Below, piece by piece: positions 1 through 9,869 of a stretch of DNA of 64,000 nucleotides. The notes beneath the pieces were generated by a model. The model searched no databases and had not been told where the DNA came from. It saw nothing but the letters and a program-made list of their open reading frames with translations. Positions within the stretch are counted from its first letter, which is position 1. Each line of letters opens with the position of its first letter. Made by a program: the position numbers and the translations under genes. The DNA comes from Candidatus Bathyarchaeota archaeon (GTDB lineage: Archaea > Thermoproteota > Bathyarchaeia > 40CM-2-53-6). The DNA is taken from the NCBI GenBank assembly GCA_005888735.1, contig VBBN01000030.1:92302-156301 (forward strand), in the 5' to 3' direction.

Positions 1-320
1 TGGCCAGCTCTCCTGTATACGTGAAAGCGCTTCCACTACAGGAGCTTGACGACGTCGAAAAGATAAAGCTGGAAGTTAGGGCGGGAAGCATTCTGATCGT
101 GCGAATTACTCCTCTTGCACGGAGGAGCGTGGACGAAACCAAATTGGCGATAACCGAGCTTACGGACCATGTCAAGGCCATTGGTGGCGACATAGCGAGA
201 CTCGGGGAAGAACGAATCGTCATCACCCCACCGGGAGTGCGTATTTGGCGAAAGGAAACCGCTGCCACTGAGGCTCCTCTAGAGGCTTCGATTGCCCGAG
301 AAAGTGCTCGTCAAAACTAG
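1..320 (+). CDS. sepF: SepF-like cell division protein (DUF552), 5' end outside window
   Basis: Reading frame continues upstream of the listed GTG (ASSPVYVKALPLQ...); 'AGSILIVRITPLARRSVDETKLAITELTDHVKAIGGDIARLGEERIVITPPGVRIWR' resembles archaeal SepF. Confidence 0.8.
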   Translation, partial: ASSPVYVKALPLQELDDVEKIKLEVRAGSILIVRITPLARRSVDETKLAITELTDHVKAIGGDIARLGEERIVITPPGVRIWRKETAATEAPLEASIARESARQN

Positions 321-324
321 CGGA

Positions 325-2244
325 TTACCGCAGTCTTAGAGATTCCATTACGTCCGGGACTATCGTTTTGATTCCAAAGATCCGGTTCACGTTCTGTGCG
401 AACAGGTCCGATTTTCTTCGCTCTCCGTGATTGACGATAATTTTCGTGGGCTTCGGGGACATTCGTTTGATGAACCCTAGAAGTTGGTTTCGGTCGGAGT
501 GGCCCGAGAACCCCTCGATTGATTCCACCCTCATGTTGACCTTCACCATTTCCATTTTTCCATCGTGCGCGTAGAGAGACACCTCCTTGAGGCCATTCTT
601 GATTCTATTTCCAAGTGTCCCTTCGACCTGGTAGCTTACGTACGCAAGTGTGTTTCTGGCGTCTGGGGCTAGATGACGGAAGTAGTCTATGGCGGGTCCG
701 CCCTCTAACATTCCTGAAGTGGCGATTATCACGCATGGACCCCCCGCAACAATTTCCTCTCTGTCCCCTGGATGCGTGACAGGGTGGAAGTACTCCGACT
801 GGAAAGGATTAACGTCCTTGTGAAGGATCTGATCCTTGATGTCTCGGACCAGGTACTCTGGGAAGGCTGTGTGGATCGCCGTCGCCTCGTTGACCATTCC
901 TTCGATATAGACCGGAAGCTCACGCAATGCGCCATTTCTCATGTACGCGTCTAAGACGAGCATGATTTCCTGTGCGCGGCCGACAGCCGGAACGGGAATT
1001 AGGACCTTGCCGCCTTTCTCCACTGTTTCGTTGACGATACTGACCAGTCTGCCTTCTACTCCTTCTCGGTCGGGCATAATGTCGTCGGGGCCGCCATAGG
1101 TGCTCTCGATAATCAGAGTCTCTGCCCGGGGGAATAGTGCCATTGCAGGGTCAAGCATCATCGTTCTTCCGAACTTGAAGTCAGCGCTGTAGACCACATT
1201 GTGCAGGCCTTCTCCAATGTGAAGGTGAACGATAGAGCTGCCAAGAATGTGTCCCGCGTTGTGGAGGGTAAGTTTGATGTCGGGAGCCACATCGGTGACG
1301 ACATTGTATCTGAGGGGGATGGTATGCGTAACAACTTCCCGAACATCCTTCTGGTCGAAGGGGGAGTGCTCGCCTTCCCGGCTGTGAACATCGAGATAGT
1401 CGAGCTGGTGGAGCGTCATAAGCACCTGCGTTGGTTCTGAGCAGTAAATTGGCCCGTCATAACCATACTTGAAGAGGAACGGGAGAATTCCGCAGTGGTC
1501 GAGGTGGGCGTGGGAGATGATCACCGCGTCTAGCTTCTCAAGGTCGAACTCTGAGCTGTCGAATCTCGGATAGGCTTGAGAGGGATCCTGCGCTCCGGGA
1601 TTGATTCCGCAATCCATCAATACATTGCTCTCGCCGGCCTGTATCAGCATTGCCGCCCTACCAACTTCGTGAAATGCTCCGAGCGTTATCAGACGAACAT
1701 AGCCGGCCTTGCTAAAGGTAGGCCGGAAAATCCTCTCGCCTACGTCGCGGAGAATGCGGCTTCTCTCTTCGCTCTCGGTGTGGAGGATGTGTCGGGTGCT
1801 CGAGATGATTTTGGAGTGGAGGGGAGGAGCCCTGAGTATACGGGGTCGCCACCTGGTTTCCTTTATCACCTGTTGTAGGACAGCGGCTTCCTTTCCTATT
1901 GCCACTCCCGGCTTTTTGGCTTCTATTACGACCTCGCCGAGACTCGGGTCGAAGTTGACTGAGGTGACCTCAGCCTCAGCCGGCATCAGCTTCCGAATGT
2001 AGACGTCCGCCTCTCTCTCGGGCAGTCTTATGGACTGGTCTGACCTGATAACTATTCGCTTGTGCAGAAGGTTGACGATTTCTGTGACAACGTAGCTCTG
2101 TTCAGCGAGCAGATTCACGTTCTTGACGTAGATGGCGAGACGCGGACCTTCAAATTCGATCCTTGTAATCTCAGCGTCTTTGGGCATGTGCTCTGCTATC
2201 GTCTCTCGAATCTTTGCGTGTACGTCGTTGTATGTTCTAGGCAT
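325..2244 (-). CDS. fttA: KH-domain beta-CASP ribonuclease aCPSF1 / FttA transcription termination factor
   Basis: 639 aa; N-terminal KH region, metallo-beta-lactamase motif SHAHLDHCG, beta-CASP tail FSGHSDRNQL. Confidence 0.93.
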   Translation of the reverse strand: MPRTYNDVHAKIRETIAEHMPKDAEITRIEFEGPRLAIYVKNVNLLAEQSYVVTEIVNLLHKRIVIRSDQSIRLPEREADVYIRKLMPAEAEVTSVNFDPSLGEVVIEAKKPGVAIGKEAAVLQQVIKETRWRPRILRAPPLHSKIISSTRHILHTESEERSRILRDVGERIFRPTFSKAGYVRLITLGAFHEVGRAAMLIQAGESNVLMDCGINPGAQDPSQAYPRFDSSEFDLEKLDAVIISHAHLDHCGILPFLFKYGYDGPIYCSEPTQVLMTLHQLDYLDVHSREGEHSPFDQKDVREVVTHTIPLRYNVVTDVAPDIKLTLHNAGHILGSSIVHLHIGEGLHNVVYSADFKFGRTMMLDPAMALFPRAETLIIESTYGGPDDIMPDREGVEGRLVSIVNETVEKGGKVLIPVPAVGRAQEIMLVLDAYMRNGALRELPVYIEGMVNEATAIHTAFPEYLVRDIKDQILHKDVNPFQSEYFHPVTHPGDREEIVAGGPCVIIATSGMLEGGPAIDYFRHLAPDARNTLAYVSYQVEGTLGNRIKNGLKEVSLYAHDGKMEMVKVNMRVESIEGFSGHSDRNQLLGFIKRMSPKPTKIIVNHGERRKSDLFAQNVNRIFGIKTIVPDVMESLRLR

Positions 2245-2304
2245 CGCTAATTCTCTATTGCGACTATGAAGGCCTCTGAGTGTGTATTCGTCGAGAGTTG
2301 CCGT

Positions 2305-2904
2305 CTACGCGTGGAGTATGTGCTTCTTCTCGTCCTCTGTAAGCTCTCTATAGCCCTCTTTTGTGATGACCGCAACGTCGAAGCTATCGCCACTTGCAGA
2401 ATCTCGTTTCATTGCGGAGTTTACGGCCCTAACTAAGACCGGGGTCGAATCTTTGACAGTCATATCCTCCTTCCACTCAGACTCTAGAACTCCGTACGCC
2501 ACTGGTGAACCGGAACCCGTGGCGACGAACCGTTCTTCCATCGTGCTTCCGAGTGGGTCAAGTGCGAAGATATGACCACCAGTATCATCAACTCCTCCGA
2601 TCAAGGCTTGAACACCCAGGGGATAGTATCTGGCTGAGAAGAGTATGTTCGAGGCCATTCTGGCCGCAGACGCGACGGGGATCGGCCGGGCCATATCCAG
2701 CTTGTATAGGGCAGCGTTGGCCTTTAGCATTTCCACAATGGCTTGTGCGTCGCCGACCACACCAGCGATTGTCATTCCAAGATGATGATCGATTTGGTAG
2801 ACTTTCTTGGCGTGCTTATGGGCGACGAACGACCCCATGGTTGCCCTCGTATCAGTTGTCATGAGGACTCCATCTTTGCATACTACTCCCATTGTTGTTG
2901 TCAT
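2305..2904 (-). CDS. psmB: Proteasome beta subunit
   Basis: MTTTMGVVCKDGVLMTTDTRATMGSF...AKKV; short propeptide and Thr nucleophile context. Confidence 0.93.
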   Translation of the reverse strand: MTTTMGVVCKDGVLMTTDTRATMGSFVAHKHAKKVYQIDHHLGMTIAGVVGDAQAIVEMLKANAALYKLDMARPIPVASAARMASNILFSARYYPLGVQALIGGVDDTGGHIFALDPLGSTMEERFVATGSGSPVAYGVLESEWKEDMTVKDSTPVLVRAVNSAMKRDSASGDSFDVAVITKEGYRELTEDEKKHILHA

Positions 2905-3060
2905 TCGTTTCTGTCTCTTTCTAGTTACTTGTTTCTTTGCAACTTGACGTATCGTTCAAGGATCGCGAAACAGTTCGCACTCCTTTCCTCCAAAAGAGGG
3001 AAAGGCTGAGGTGCGCTCGCCTGAACGGCTTAAAAAACGTTTCCAAGCAGATCGTATTGC

Positions 3061-3951
3061 CTAGCGCTGGCTCTCCGATCCGGCCATGGTGCGTCTCCGC
3101 GATGCCGTAGCTGGTGCCTTTCGACGTTGGGTAGTCGCCCGCTGTTTTCGCGGGCTTTTAGGTTCGGGTATTTCCGGGATTTCTTTTGCAGGCTTTGCCT
3201 CCTCCTTCAAGGGTGGCTGAACTACGTCTTCCTTGGTGGGCTCAAGTGGGGCACCGGGTTCGGAGAAGGCTTTCTTGAACGTCTCCAGAAAAGATATGCT
3301 GCTGATTTGCGGGAGGTACTTCTGAAGGTCTGATGCGATAGCTTTTTTCGCTACTTGAATCCCGCTCAAATACAATGCCTCCTCAGGCACTTCGATAGTT
3401 AAGTCACGGTCGTGTTGACCGAGTACGAATTTCTCGCTTGGAACTTCGGGAACTCGTCTTGAAATTATTCCAAGGATCTTGTCAGCGTCGTCCTCAAACA
3501 CTTTTTCAATCGAAAGATCGTAGACAAGGGTTCTGCCGGCGAGCGGGTGGTTATAATCGACTTGGACTCTTCCAGCACCAACTGCCCGGACCACCGCGGC
3601 CCTACCATCCAGCTCAACCTGGCCCCCTGGGATTGGGTCTATTCCTTTTTCTCTGAACCGTCTAAGGGGAACTAGACGCATCTTGCCAGGGTCTCTGGCA
3701 CCATATCCCTTGTCCGGGGTAAGTTCGACGGTGGTCTGCTTTCCCGTTTCCAGTCCTACAAGGGAGTCCTCGAGCCCTTTGGGCATCCATCCCTCTCCAA
3801 GTATGATAAACTTGGGGCGATAGACAGTATCCTCGCTGTGAATGTGGGCGTTCTTAGCCACCGTGTCATATGTCGTGTCCACGGTCTCCCCGCTCTCCTT
3901 GACTTTGAGGGTATAGTTGAGCAGAAGAAAGTCTCCTTGTCTAGCTGCCAT
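3061..3951 (-). CDS. FKBP-type peptidyl-prolyl cis-trans isomerase (SlyD-like) with basic C-terminal tail
   Basis: GDFLLLNYTLKVKESGETVDTT...LGEGWMPKGLEDSLVGLETGK...VDYNHPLAGRTLVYDL. Confidence 0.88.
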   Translation of the reverse strand: MAARQGDFLLLNYTLKVKESGETVDTTYDTVAKNAHIHSEDTVYRPKFIILGEGWMPKGLEDSLVGLETGKQTTVELTPDKGYGARDPGKMRLVPLRRFREKGIDPIPGGQVELDGRAAVVRAVGAGRVQVDYNHPLAGRTLVYDLSIEKVFEDDADKILGIISRRVPEVPSEKFVLGQHDRDLTIEVPEEALYLSGIQVAKKAIASDLQKYLPQISSISFLETFKKAFSEPGAPLEPTKEDVVQPPLKEEAKPAKEIPEIPEPKSPRKQRATTQRRKAPATASRRRTMAGSESQR

Positions 3952-3955
3952 TGGC

Positions 3956-5137
3956 TCAGTTCACTCTTCCCGGCAATCGTGCGAGGGTTAGGCGTGCTGC
4001 TTCAAGGCCGTCAGAAATCCTTACTTTGAAACCCAGTTCTGCCGTGGCTGAGCCGATTGCGCTTATTGTTGTCATTATCTCGGGCGATCCAACGTTTCCC
4101 ATAACGCCTACTCGAAAGACCTTTCCCTTTGCCTCTCCAAGGCTGCCTCCTAGACTGATTCCGTATTTCGTTCTTACCAGTTCTCGCACTTTTCCTTCAT
4201 CGATGCCTGGAGGGCTCTCTATGGTTGCGACTGTGTAAGACCGCGACTCTTTCTCCGCGTAGATTCCAAGCCCCATGGCTTCAGTCGAATCGTAAACTGC
4301 TTGGGCGCAGACCTTGTGTCGTTCGAAACGTCTTGGGAGTCCTTCTTCTAGAATCATGTCACAGGCTTCGTTTAACGCGTAGAAAAGGGGCACGGAGGGA
4401 GTGAAGGGAGTGAACCCTTCCTCTCTGTACTTCTTCCACATGGGGAGGTCAAAGTAATATGACCTACGTGTTTTCTTCTTCTGGATTTTGTCCCAAGCTT
4501 TTGAGCTGACGGACACAAAGGCAAGGCCCGGGGGGCACATGAGGCATTTCTGGCTCGCGGTTACGCACACGTCAACGTTCCATCTATCAACGGGTAATTC
4601 GTCACCTCCGAGGATGGAGATCGCATCGACCATCAGAAGGAGGTCCTGACGAGCGCACAGTTCGCCCAGCTCCTTTAAGCATCTGATCGTGGCCCCCGTG
4701 GATGTTTCATTGTAGACCACCGCAAGTACTTTCGTGTCAGGATTGTCTTTCAAGATTTTCTTGAAGTCGTCGATCTTCGGTGTCCGTCCCCAGGGTGCTC
4801 TAAGAACGATAGGCGATCCTCCGTATGCTCTGATAGCTTCTGTGAGTCTCTCGCTGAAGAATCCGTTTTCCGTAACAACAACCTTGTCTCCGTCATCTAC
4901 GGTGTTCTGCAAAGCGCATTCGGTCGCCCCGGTTCCTGACGAGGTTAGAATGAACACGTCTCCCTTGGTCTCAAAGACTCGTTTTGTCTTCTCCAAAACA
5001 TCGCTGTGAAGTTGTTTAAACTCGGGGCCTCTATGTCCAATTAGGGGCTTGAGCATGGCCCTCGAGACGCGTGGGGGGACGTTGGTGGGACCCGGAAGCA
5101 TCAGTAGTTTCTGGGTCTCACTCACATCGTAGCCCAA
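3956..5137 (-). CDS. Class V aminotransferase (alanine-glyoxylate/serine-pyruvate type)
   Basis: LLMLPGPTNVPPRVSRAMLKPLIGHRGPEF; PLP lysine region TASQKCLMCPPGLAF. Confidence 0.9.
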   Translation of the reverse strand: MGYDVSETQKLLMLPGPTNVPPRVSRAMLKPLIGHRGPEFKQLHSDVLEKTKRVFETKGDVFILTSSGTGATECALQNTVDDGDKVVVTENGFFSERLTEAIRAYGGSPIVLRAPWGRTPKIDDFKKILKDNPDTKVLAVVYNETSTGATIRCLKELGELCARQDLLLMVDAISILGGDELPVDRWNVDVCVTASQKCLMCPPGLAFVSVSSKAWDKIQKKKTRRSYYFDLPMWKKYREEGFTPFTPSVPLFYALNEACDMILEEGLPRRFERHKVCAQAVYDSTEAMGLGIYAEKESRSYTVATIESPPGIDEGKVRELVRTKYGISLGGSLGEAKGKVFRVGVMGNVGSPEIMTTISAIGSATAELGFKVRISDGLEAARLTLARLPGRVN

Positions 5138-5205
5138 CCAGTCGAATGTTTTGGCGAACGCAAAAATGGTTCTTTTAAGGGTTAGCCCGTTTTGCCACGT
5201 TTCAA

Positions 5206-6003
5206 ATGCGAGTCGTAACGATGCTCACTGATTTTGGTCTCAGCGACTCTTATGTCGCTCAGATGAAAGGAGTCATCACCGACCTCTGTCCGACCGCGAG
5301 GATATTCGATATTAGTCACATGGTAAGGCGACACGACATACTTTCGGGCGCTTTTCTCTTAGAAACAGCCGTTCCTTTCTTTCCAAACAACTCCATCCAT
5401 CTCGGAGTAGTTGACCCTGGGGTAGGAGCCGATAGGCTCCCGATAGTGGTCAAAGCGAAGACTGCGACTCTGATCGGTCCCGATAATGGTCTGCTTGAGC
5501 GAGCAGCTCGAAGGCTGGGAGTGATTGCTGTCTACAAGATCGATGTCGCTGAGCTAGAGCTCGGAGAGGTCTCCAGCACGTTCCATGGGCGTGATGTTTT
5601 TGCAAAAACAACAGGAATGCTGGCCTCTGGACTGAGAGCGGAAGATGTTGGCCCGCCGGTTAAGGGTTTAGCAAAACTTCAGCTTCAAGAGGCCGAGGTG
5701 AAGGGAGGGATATTGGAGTGCAGGATCCTTCACATCGATACATTCGGAAACCTGATAACGAATGCTCACAATGCCATGCTGAGAAGACTGACTTCACAAG
5801 GCCTCGTCCCTCAGACGGTTAAGAGCTCTTCGCGGAGCCGACGGGTGCGGATTGCAAAAACCTATTCAGATGCTAGATTGCGAAAACTGGTCGTCTTGGA
5901 GGGTAGTCAGGGTTATGTTGAGGTTGCAGCGAGGGAAGCGGATGCGGACAACATGCTCCACGTTCGAGCCAGGGAGAAGTTGAGGATTCTCTTCTCTAGG
6001 TAG
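5206..6003 (+). CDS. SAM hydrolase/SAM-dependent halogenase family (DUF62)
   Basis: MLTDFGLSDSYVAQMKGVI...VVDPGVG...GPDNGLL. Confidence 0.9.
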   Translation: MRVVTMLTDFGLSDSYVAQMKGVITDLCPTARIFDISHMVRRHDILSGAFLLETAVPFFPNNSIHLGVVDPGVGADRLPIVVKAKTATLIGPDNGLLERAARRLGVIAVYKIDVAELELGEVSSTFHGRDVFAKTTGMLASGLRAEDVGPPVKGLAKLQLQEAEVKGGILECRILHIDTFGNLITNAHNAMLRRLTSQGLVPQTVKSSSRSRRVRIAKTYSDARLRKLVVLEGSQGYVEVAAREADADNMLHVRAREKLRILFSR

Positions 6004-6523
6004 GCGTTTTGTCGCTCAGCGATATCTCTCTTATTCTCTCGACGCCTTCAATACTCTTCAAATATTCTGCGACGGCATGAGGTAGAAGACTCTCCCAGTC
6101 CTCAGAGCTCAGCATCCGCCTCCGCACCTCGGTCGCCGTGAAAAATTCTCTTTGGAAGAACGGAATCCTTTCGACGTGAACTCCTGCCTCCTTCAAGAGA
6201 CGAGCAGTCAATGGTTCGTTTGTAAAGGCGACTTGGAAGGCGGGGGTTTGGGACAGTAGGTGAGCAACCCAGACCACGTGAAATTCAGCATCAGGAAGAG
6301 GTGTCACAACGTATTTCGAAGGCTCAATTTTTGCATCCTTCAAAGCCATCCTGATCATGGTCGTTCTCTCCCCGGCCGTGAACGGGTTCTCGACTGTGTG
6401 ACTGTTCTGAGCGCTCCCAACAACTATGATTAGCTCATCAACCTGCTTGAGTATGTGATTCACTGCTTCGAGGTGGCCTAGGTGAAAGGGTTGGAATCGG
6501 CCGATGTAGAGCCCGGTTTTCAA
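5996..6523 (-). CDS. nadM: Nicotinamide-nucleotide adenylyltransferase
   Basis: GLYIGRFQPFHLGHLEAV...NPFTAGERTTMI nucleotidyltransferase motifs. Confidence 0.9.
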   Translation of the reverse strand: MKTGLYIGRFQPFHLGHLEAVNHILKQVDELIIVVGSAQNSHTVENPFTAGERTTMIRMALKDAKIEPSKYVVTPLPDAEFHVVWVAHLLSQTPAFQVAFTNEPLTARLLKEAGVHVERIPFFQREFFTATEVRRRMLSSEDWESLLPHAVAEYLKSIEGVERIREISLSDKTPT

Positions 6524-7096
6524 TTAGGGTCCTCTAGGCTGCCAGATTGAAGGTGGGACGACCTGATTGTCTACGAACTTTACGCCTTCTCGTTCTAGAA
6601 TCCCTCGCTTCACGAGTGAGCTCGCACTTGAGGGAGCTCCGTTCATGGAGTAGCTTCCAGCGAGTCTACTTGAAGGGACAACGCGGTGGCATGGAACAAA
6701 CAGAGGCCACGGGTTCGCCCCGACCGCATTACCTACTGCACGTGGTCCGGACCCTAGGAATCTTGCAATATGTCCATAAGTCGTCACTCTTCCTACGGGA
6801 ATCGTCATGAGAACTCCGTGGACTTTTTCTTGGAAAGGGGTCAGAGGGCCTATCTCGAATGTGAATCTGCCCTGTGACTTTTTCCCATCGAAGAGTTTCG
6901 TAAGCTCGTAAACCAGGGAACTGTTTCCCACTTCTGGGTCCCTCCTCGATATTCTCCGAGAATACTCCAAGAGATGGCTTTTGAGTTGAGGTTTTCGTCT
7001 GGAGAAACCTGAGGCTACAAGATGCTTCTCTTTTGACACTAGCACTCCAAACCACAGGCCCTTGTTGTGCGAAAGGGTGAGTTCTAGAAGGTCCAT
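6524..7096 (-). CDS. ogt: Methylated-DNA--[protein]-cysteine S-methyltransferase
   Basis: PVGRVTTYGHIARFLG...VPCHRVVPSSRLAGSYSMNG. Confidence 0.9.
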   Translation of the reverse strand: MDLLELTLSHNKGLWFGVLVSKEKHLVASGFSRRKPQLKSHLLEYSRRISRRDPEVGNSSLVYELTKLFDGKKSQGRFTFEIGPLTPFQEKVHGVLMTIPVGRVTTYGHIARFLGSGPRAVGNAVGANPWPLFVPCHRVVPSSRLAGSYSMNGAPSSASSLVKRGILEREGVKFVDNQVVPPSIWQPRGP

Positions 7097-7154
7097 GACG
7101 CCGTGTGGATAGCCGGGTTCTCTTTAAGGCAGTGCTGGAGGGAGAGAGTCCGCG

Positions 7155-8249
7155 ATGATCGATATAGACGGAAGTCTGGGCGAGGGCGGCGGTCAGATCC
7201 TTAGAACAAGCATTGCTTTGGCGGCGGTGCTGGGGAGGGATGTTCGAATTCGGAAGATAAGGATGGGACGGCCAGAGCCCGGGCTTAAGGCCCAGCATCT
7301 GGCAGGGGTTAGGGCGGCAGCCTTGATGTGCGACGCCAAGGTGGAGGGTGTGGAAGTTGGCTCCGGCGAGCTGGTTTTCAGGCCTGGCCGGTTAAGAGGA
7401 GGGAGTTTTCGTTTTGACGTTGGAACTGCAGGGAGTATCGGTCTAGTTCTCCAGACTCTGATGCCTCTCAGCGCGTTTCTGCCCGAGAGTCTTGATCTTG
7501 AAGTCACTGGGGGAACTGATGTTAAGTGGAGTCCACCAGTCGATTATCTTCGAATGGTGACCCTGCCCGTGTTGAGATCGATGAAGTATGATGCAGAGGT
7601 GGAGCTCCGAAGGAGGGGGCACTATCCGAGGGGCGGTGGCTTGGCTAAGTTTACTTCGAATCCCTTGGCCTGTCTTGCTCCAATCAACGGTCGAGTGCCC
7701 GGAGCCGTGGGGGTTGTCAATGGTGTTAGTCATGCAGTGGACCTTCCTCGGCATGTTGCTGAGAGACAGGCCGAGTCAGCGAGACGGGTCCTAGCCGCCA
7801 AAGGATTACCTGTCGGTCAGATTATTCTTGACGATTCAAACGGTTCACTTAGCCCTGGGAGTGGGATAGTTCTCTCGATCCGTACGGCAAATGGGGCTGT
7901 TATCGGGGCAGATTGCTTGGGTGAGAGGGGCAAGCCTGCGGAGAGAATTGGTGAAGAAGCAGCACTGCGCCTGGTTGAAGAGGTCGAGTGGAAAGGTTTC
8001 CTTGACAGTCATATGGGAGACATGGTCATTCCGTTCATGGCTCTAGCGAAGGGGGTGTCTGAGGTTACGGTCTCTCGACTCACACATCACTGTCTCACCA
8101 ACGCTCGAATCGCAGAGCAAGTCGTTGGGGTCAAGTTCGACGTTAAGGGGGAACTCGGGAAGCCGGGTCTGCTGAGGACAAATGGTCTGGGGCTTGAAGC
8201 CGTCCGGGCTCCCTCTTCCTCCAGCGCACGCCTCCTCTTCCATCCGTGA
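7155..8249 (+). CDS. rtcA: RNA 3'-terminal phosphate cyclase
   Basis: IDGSLGEGGGQILRTSIALAAVLGRDVRI; RRGHYPRGGG; HMGDMVIPFMALA. Confidence 0.93.
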   Translation: MIDIDGSLGEGGGQILRTSIALAAVLGRDVRIRKIRMGRPEPGLKAQHLAGVRAAALMCDAKVEGVEVGSGELVFRPGRLRGGSFRFDVGTAGSIGLVLQTLMPLSAFLPESLDLEVTGGTDVKWSPPVDYLRMVTLPVLRSMKYDAEVELRRRGHYPRGGGLAKFTSNPLACLAPINGRVPGAVGVVNGVSHAVDLPRHVAERQAESARRVLAAKGLPVGQIILDDSNGSLSPGSGIVLSIRTANGAVIGADCLGERGKPAERIGEEAALRLVEEVEWKGFLDSHMGDMVIPFMALAKGVSEVTVSRLTHHCLTNARIAEQVVGVKFDVKGELGKPGLLRTNGLGLEAVRAPSSSSARLLFHP

Positions 8250-8544
8250 CTTGTAGCACTCGATGAAATGGGATTTGTGTTTCTCCATCCTTTAGAAGAA
8301 GAGATCCTCTCTGTATTTTGGAGATTTCCGATAGAGCCAATTCTAGCTCGTCTGCCGGAGCGCCCCGATGTCTGTAGGTGAGACTCCAGCCAGACGGGTC
8401 TTTTGCCTGGGCCCTTGATAGTAATTGTCTGAGAGGGTGCTCTCCCATCTTCGCCACGAGAAATCCCGGGAGGACGATATCAAGTCGCTTCTCCGCGACG
8501 GTAGATTTATAGCGACACACGTTGGGGCCCGCTCAGTGTTTAGC

Positions 8545-9150
8545 ATGAGCGAGGAGACCTATATGCCGGGAGCGACTACAGTGGGTGTCGTTTGCAAGGA
8601 CGGAGTGGTTCTTGCTTCCGAGCGACGCTATGCGTACGGCTCATTTGTAATGAGCAAGGTAGCGAAGAAAGTGTTCAAAATAACCGACAATATTGGAGTT
8701 GCGTGCGCGGGAATCATAGGGGACATGCAGGTTCTTTCACGCGAGGCGTTAGCTTACATGAGCATCTACCGGTATGAGAGAGGAAGACAGGCGACTGTCA
8801 AGAACGCCGCCAAAGTCATGGTGAACATTCTCTCATCCCGGAGGATGTTTCCCTATCTTGCCCAGACTATTATCGCTGGTGTGGATGAGGGAAAGCCGGA
8901 CCTCTACGTCCTCGACCCGATTGGCTCTGTTCTCGGAGACAAGTTTGCTGCTGTAGGGACAGGCGCCGAGGTAGCGATGGGTGTCTTGGAGTCGGAATAC
9001 CGTGAGGGTCTGTCCGTGGAAGAGGCAACGCCGATAATCCTCAGAGCGGTCAAATCCGCCATTGCGAGAGACATCTCAAGCGGAGATGGGGTGGATTTGA
9101 TGATCATAACGAGCGAAGGGATTCGCGAAGAAGCATCGAAGTTCGCCTGA
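8545..9150 (+). CDS. psmB: Proteasome beta subunit (second paralogue); ORF can extend to 8425 but ATG 8545 fits better
   Basis: MSEETYMPGATTVGVVCKDGVVLASERRYAYGSFVMSKVAKKVFKI. Confidence 0.9.
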   Translation: MSEETYMPGATTVGVVCKDGVVLASERRYAYGSFVMSKVAKKVFKITDNIGVACAGIIGDMQVLSREALAYMSIYRYERGRQATVKNAAKVMVNILSSRRMFPYLAQTIIAGVDEGKPDLYVLDPIGSVLGDKFAAVGTGAEVAMGVLESEYREGLSVEEATPIILRAVKSAIARDISSGDGVDLMIITSEGIREEASKFA

Positions 9151-9220
9151 CAATTTCGGGCTCGTTGCGATTCATCTCGTTATAAGGCGGCAATGCCACC
9201 TTTCGAACGGGACGACGCGC

Positions 9221-9859
9221 ATGCTCTCGAGAAAAGACTTGGCCGCGATTCAGTCGGAGCTTTCGAGCTTTGACCAGGTACGTGAGGCTTCTCTTGGGCT
9301 ATCAAGAGAGGCGACTCGGCTCTCCGGGTCCTCGATACTGGAAGTCCACCGCGGAGAGTTGAAGCGAGCTGGCGTTACGATTGAAAAGGTCAAGAGCTCG
9401 CTTGGGAGAATCGATGAATTGTCGCGTGATTTTCCCGAGTTGAGGTCAGCGGCGAGTGTCCTTGTGGCTCACCAGGAATTCGTTGAGGCCTCTACCCTGT
9501 TATCTTTTGTCGAGAGGGGAAAGGTTCCTTCGTTGAAGGATTTGGGTGTCGATTCCAAGCCGTACGTGCTGGGACTCTTGGACGTTATCGGGGAGTTTCG
9601 CAGGATGGTCCTCAACTTTTTGCGAAAGGGAGAGGTGAAGAAGGCTGAGTCTGTTCTGACGGTTATGGAGTCTCTGTATGAGGATCTTCAGGGTCTTAAC
9701 CATACTTCAATTGTTCCGACTTTCAGGGTGAAGATGGACGCAGCTAGGCGCATTGTTGAAACAACGAGGGGTGATGTGGTTACGGAGGCGAGGCGTTTCT
9801 CTCTTGAGCAGGCGCTCACAGGGCTGGAGAAAAGGCTTGCAAGCCGCTCTAAGTCCTGA
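9221..9859 (+). CDS. Translin family protein
   Basis: SREATRLSGSSILEVHRGE...GLLDVIGEFRRMVLNFLRKGEVKKAESVLTVMESLYEDL resembles archaeal translin homologues. Confidence 0.75.
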   Translation: MLSRKDLAAIQSELSSFDQVREASLGLSREATRLSGSSILEVHRGELKRAGVTIEKVKSSLGRIDELSRDFPELRSAASVLVAHQEFVEASTLLSFVERGKVPSLKDLGVDSKPYVLGLLDVIGEFRRMVLNFLRKGEVKKAESVLTVMESLYEDLQGLNHTSIVPTFRVKMDAARRIVETTRGDVVTEARRFSLEQALTGLEKRLASRSKS

Positions 9860-9869
9860 CTGTGCCGAA

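Noticed and set aside
7193-7754. Minus-strand ORFs inside rtcA
   Set aside because: Antisense to a strongly conserved gene, no motif support
8425-8544. Upstream extension of the second proteasome beta subunit
   Set aside because: The 40-aa extension lacks conservation features; ATG 8545 gives a normal short propeptide before ATTVGV
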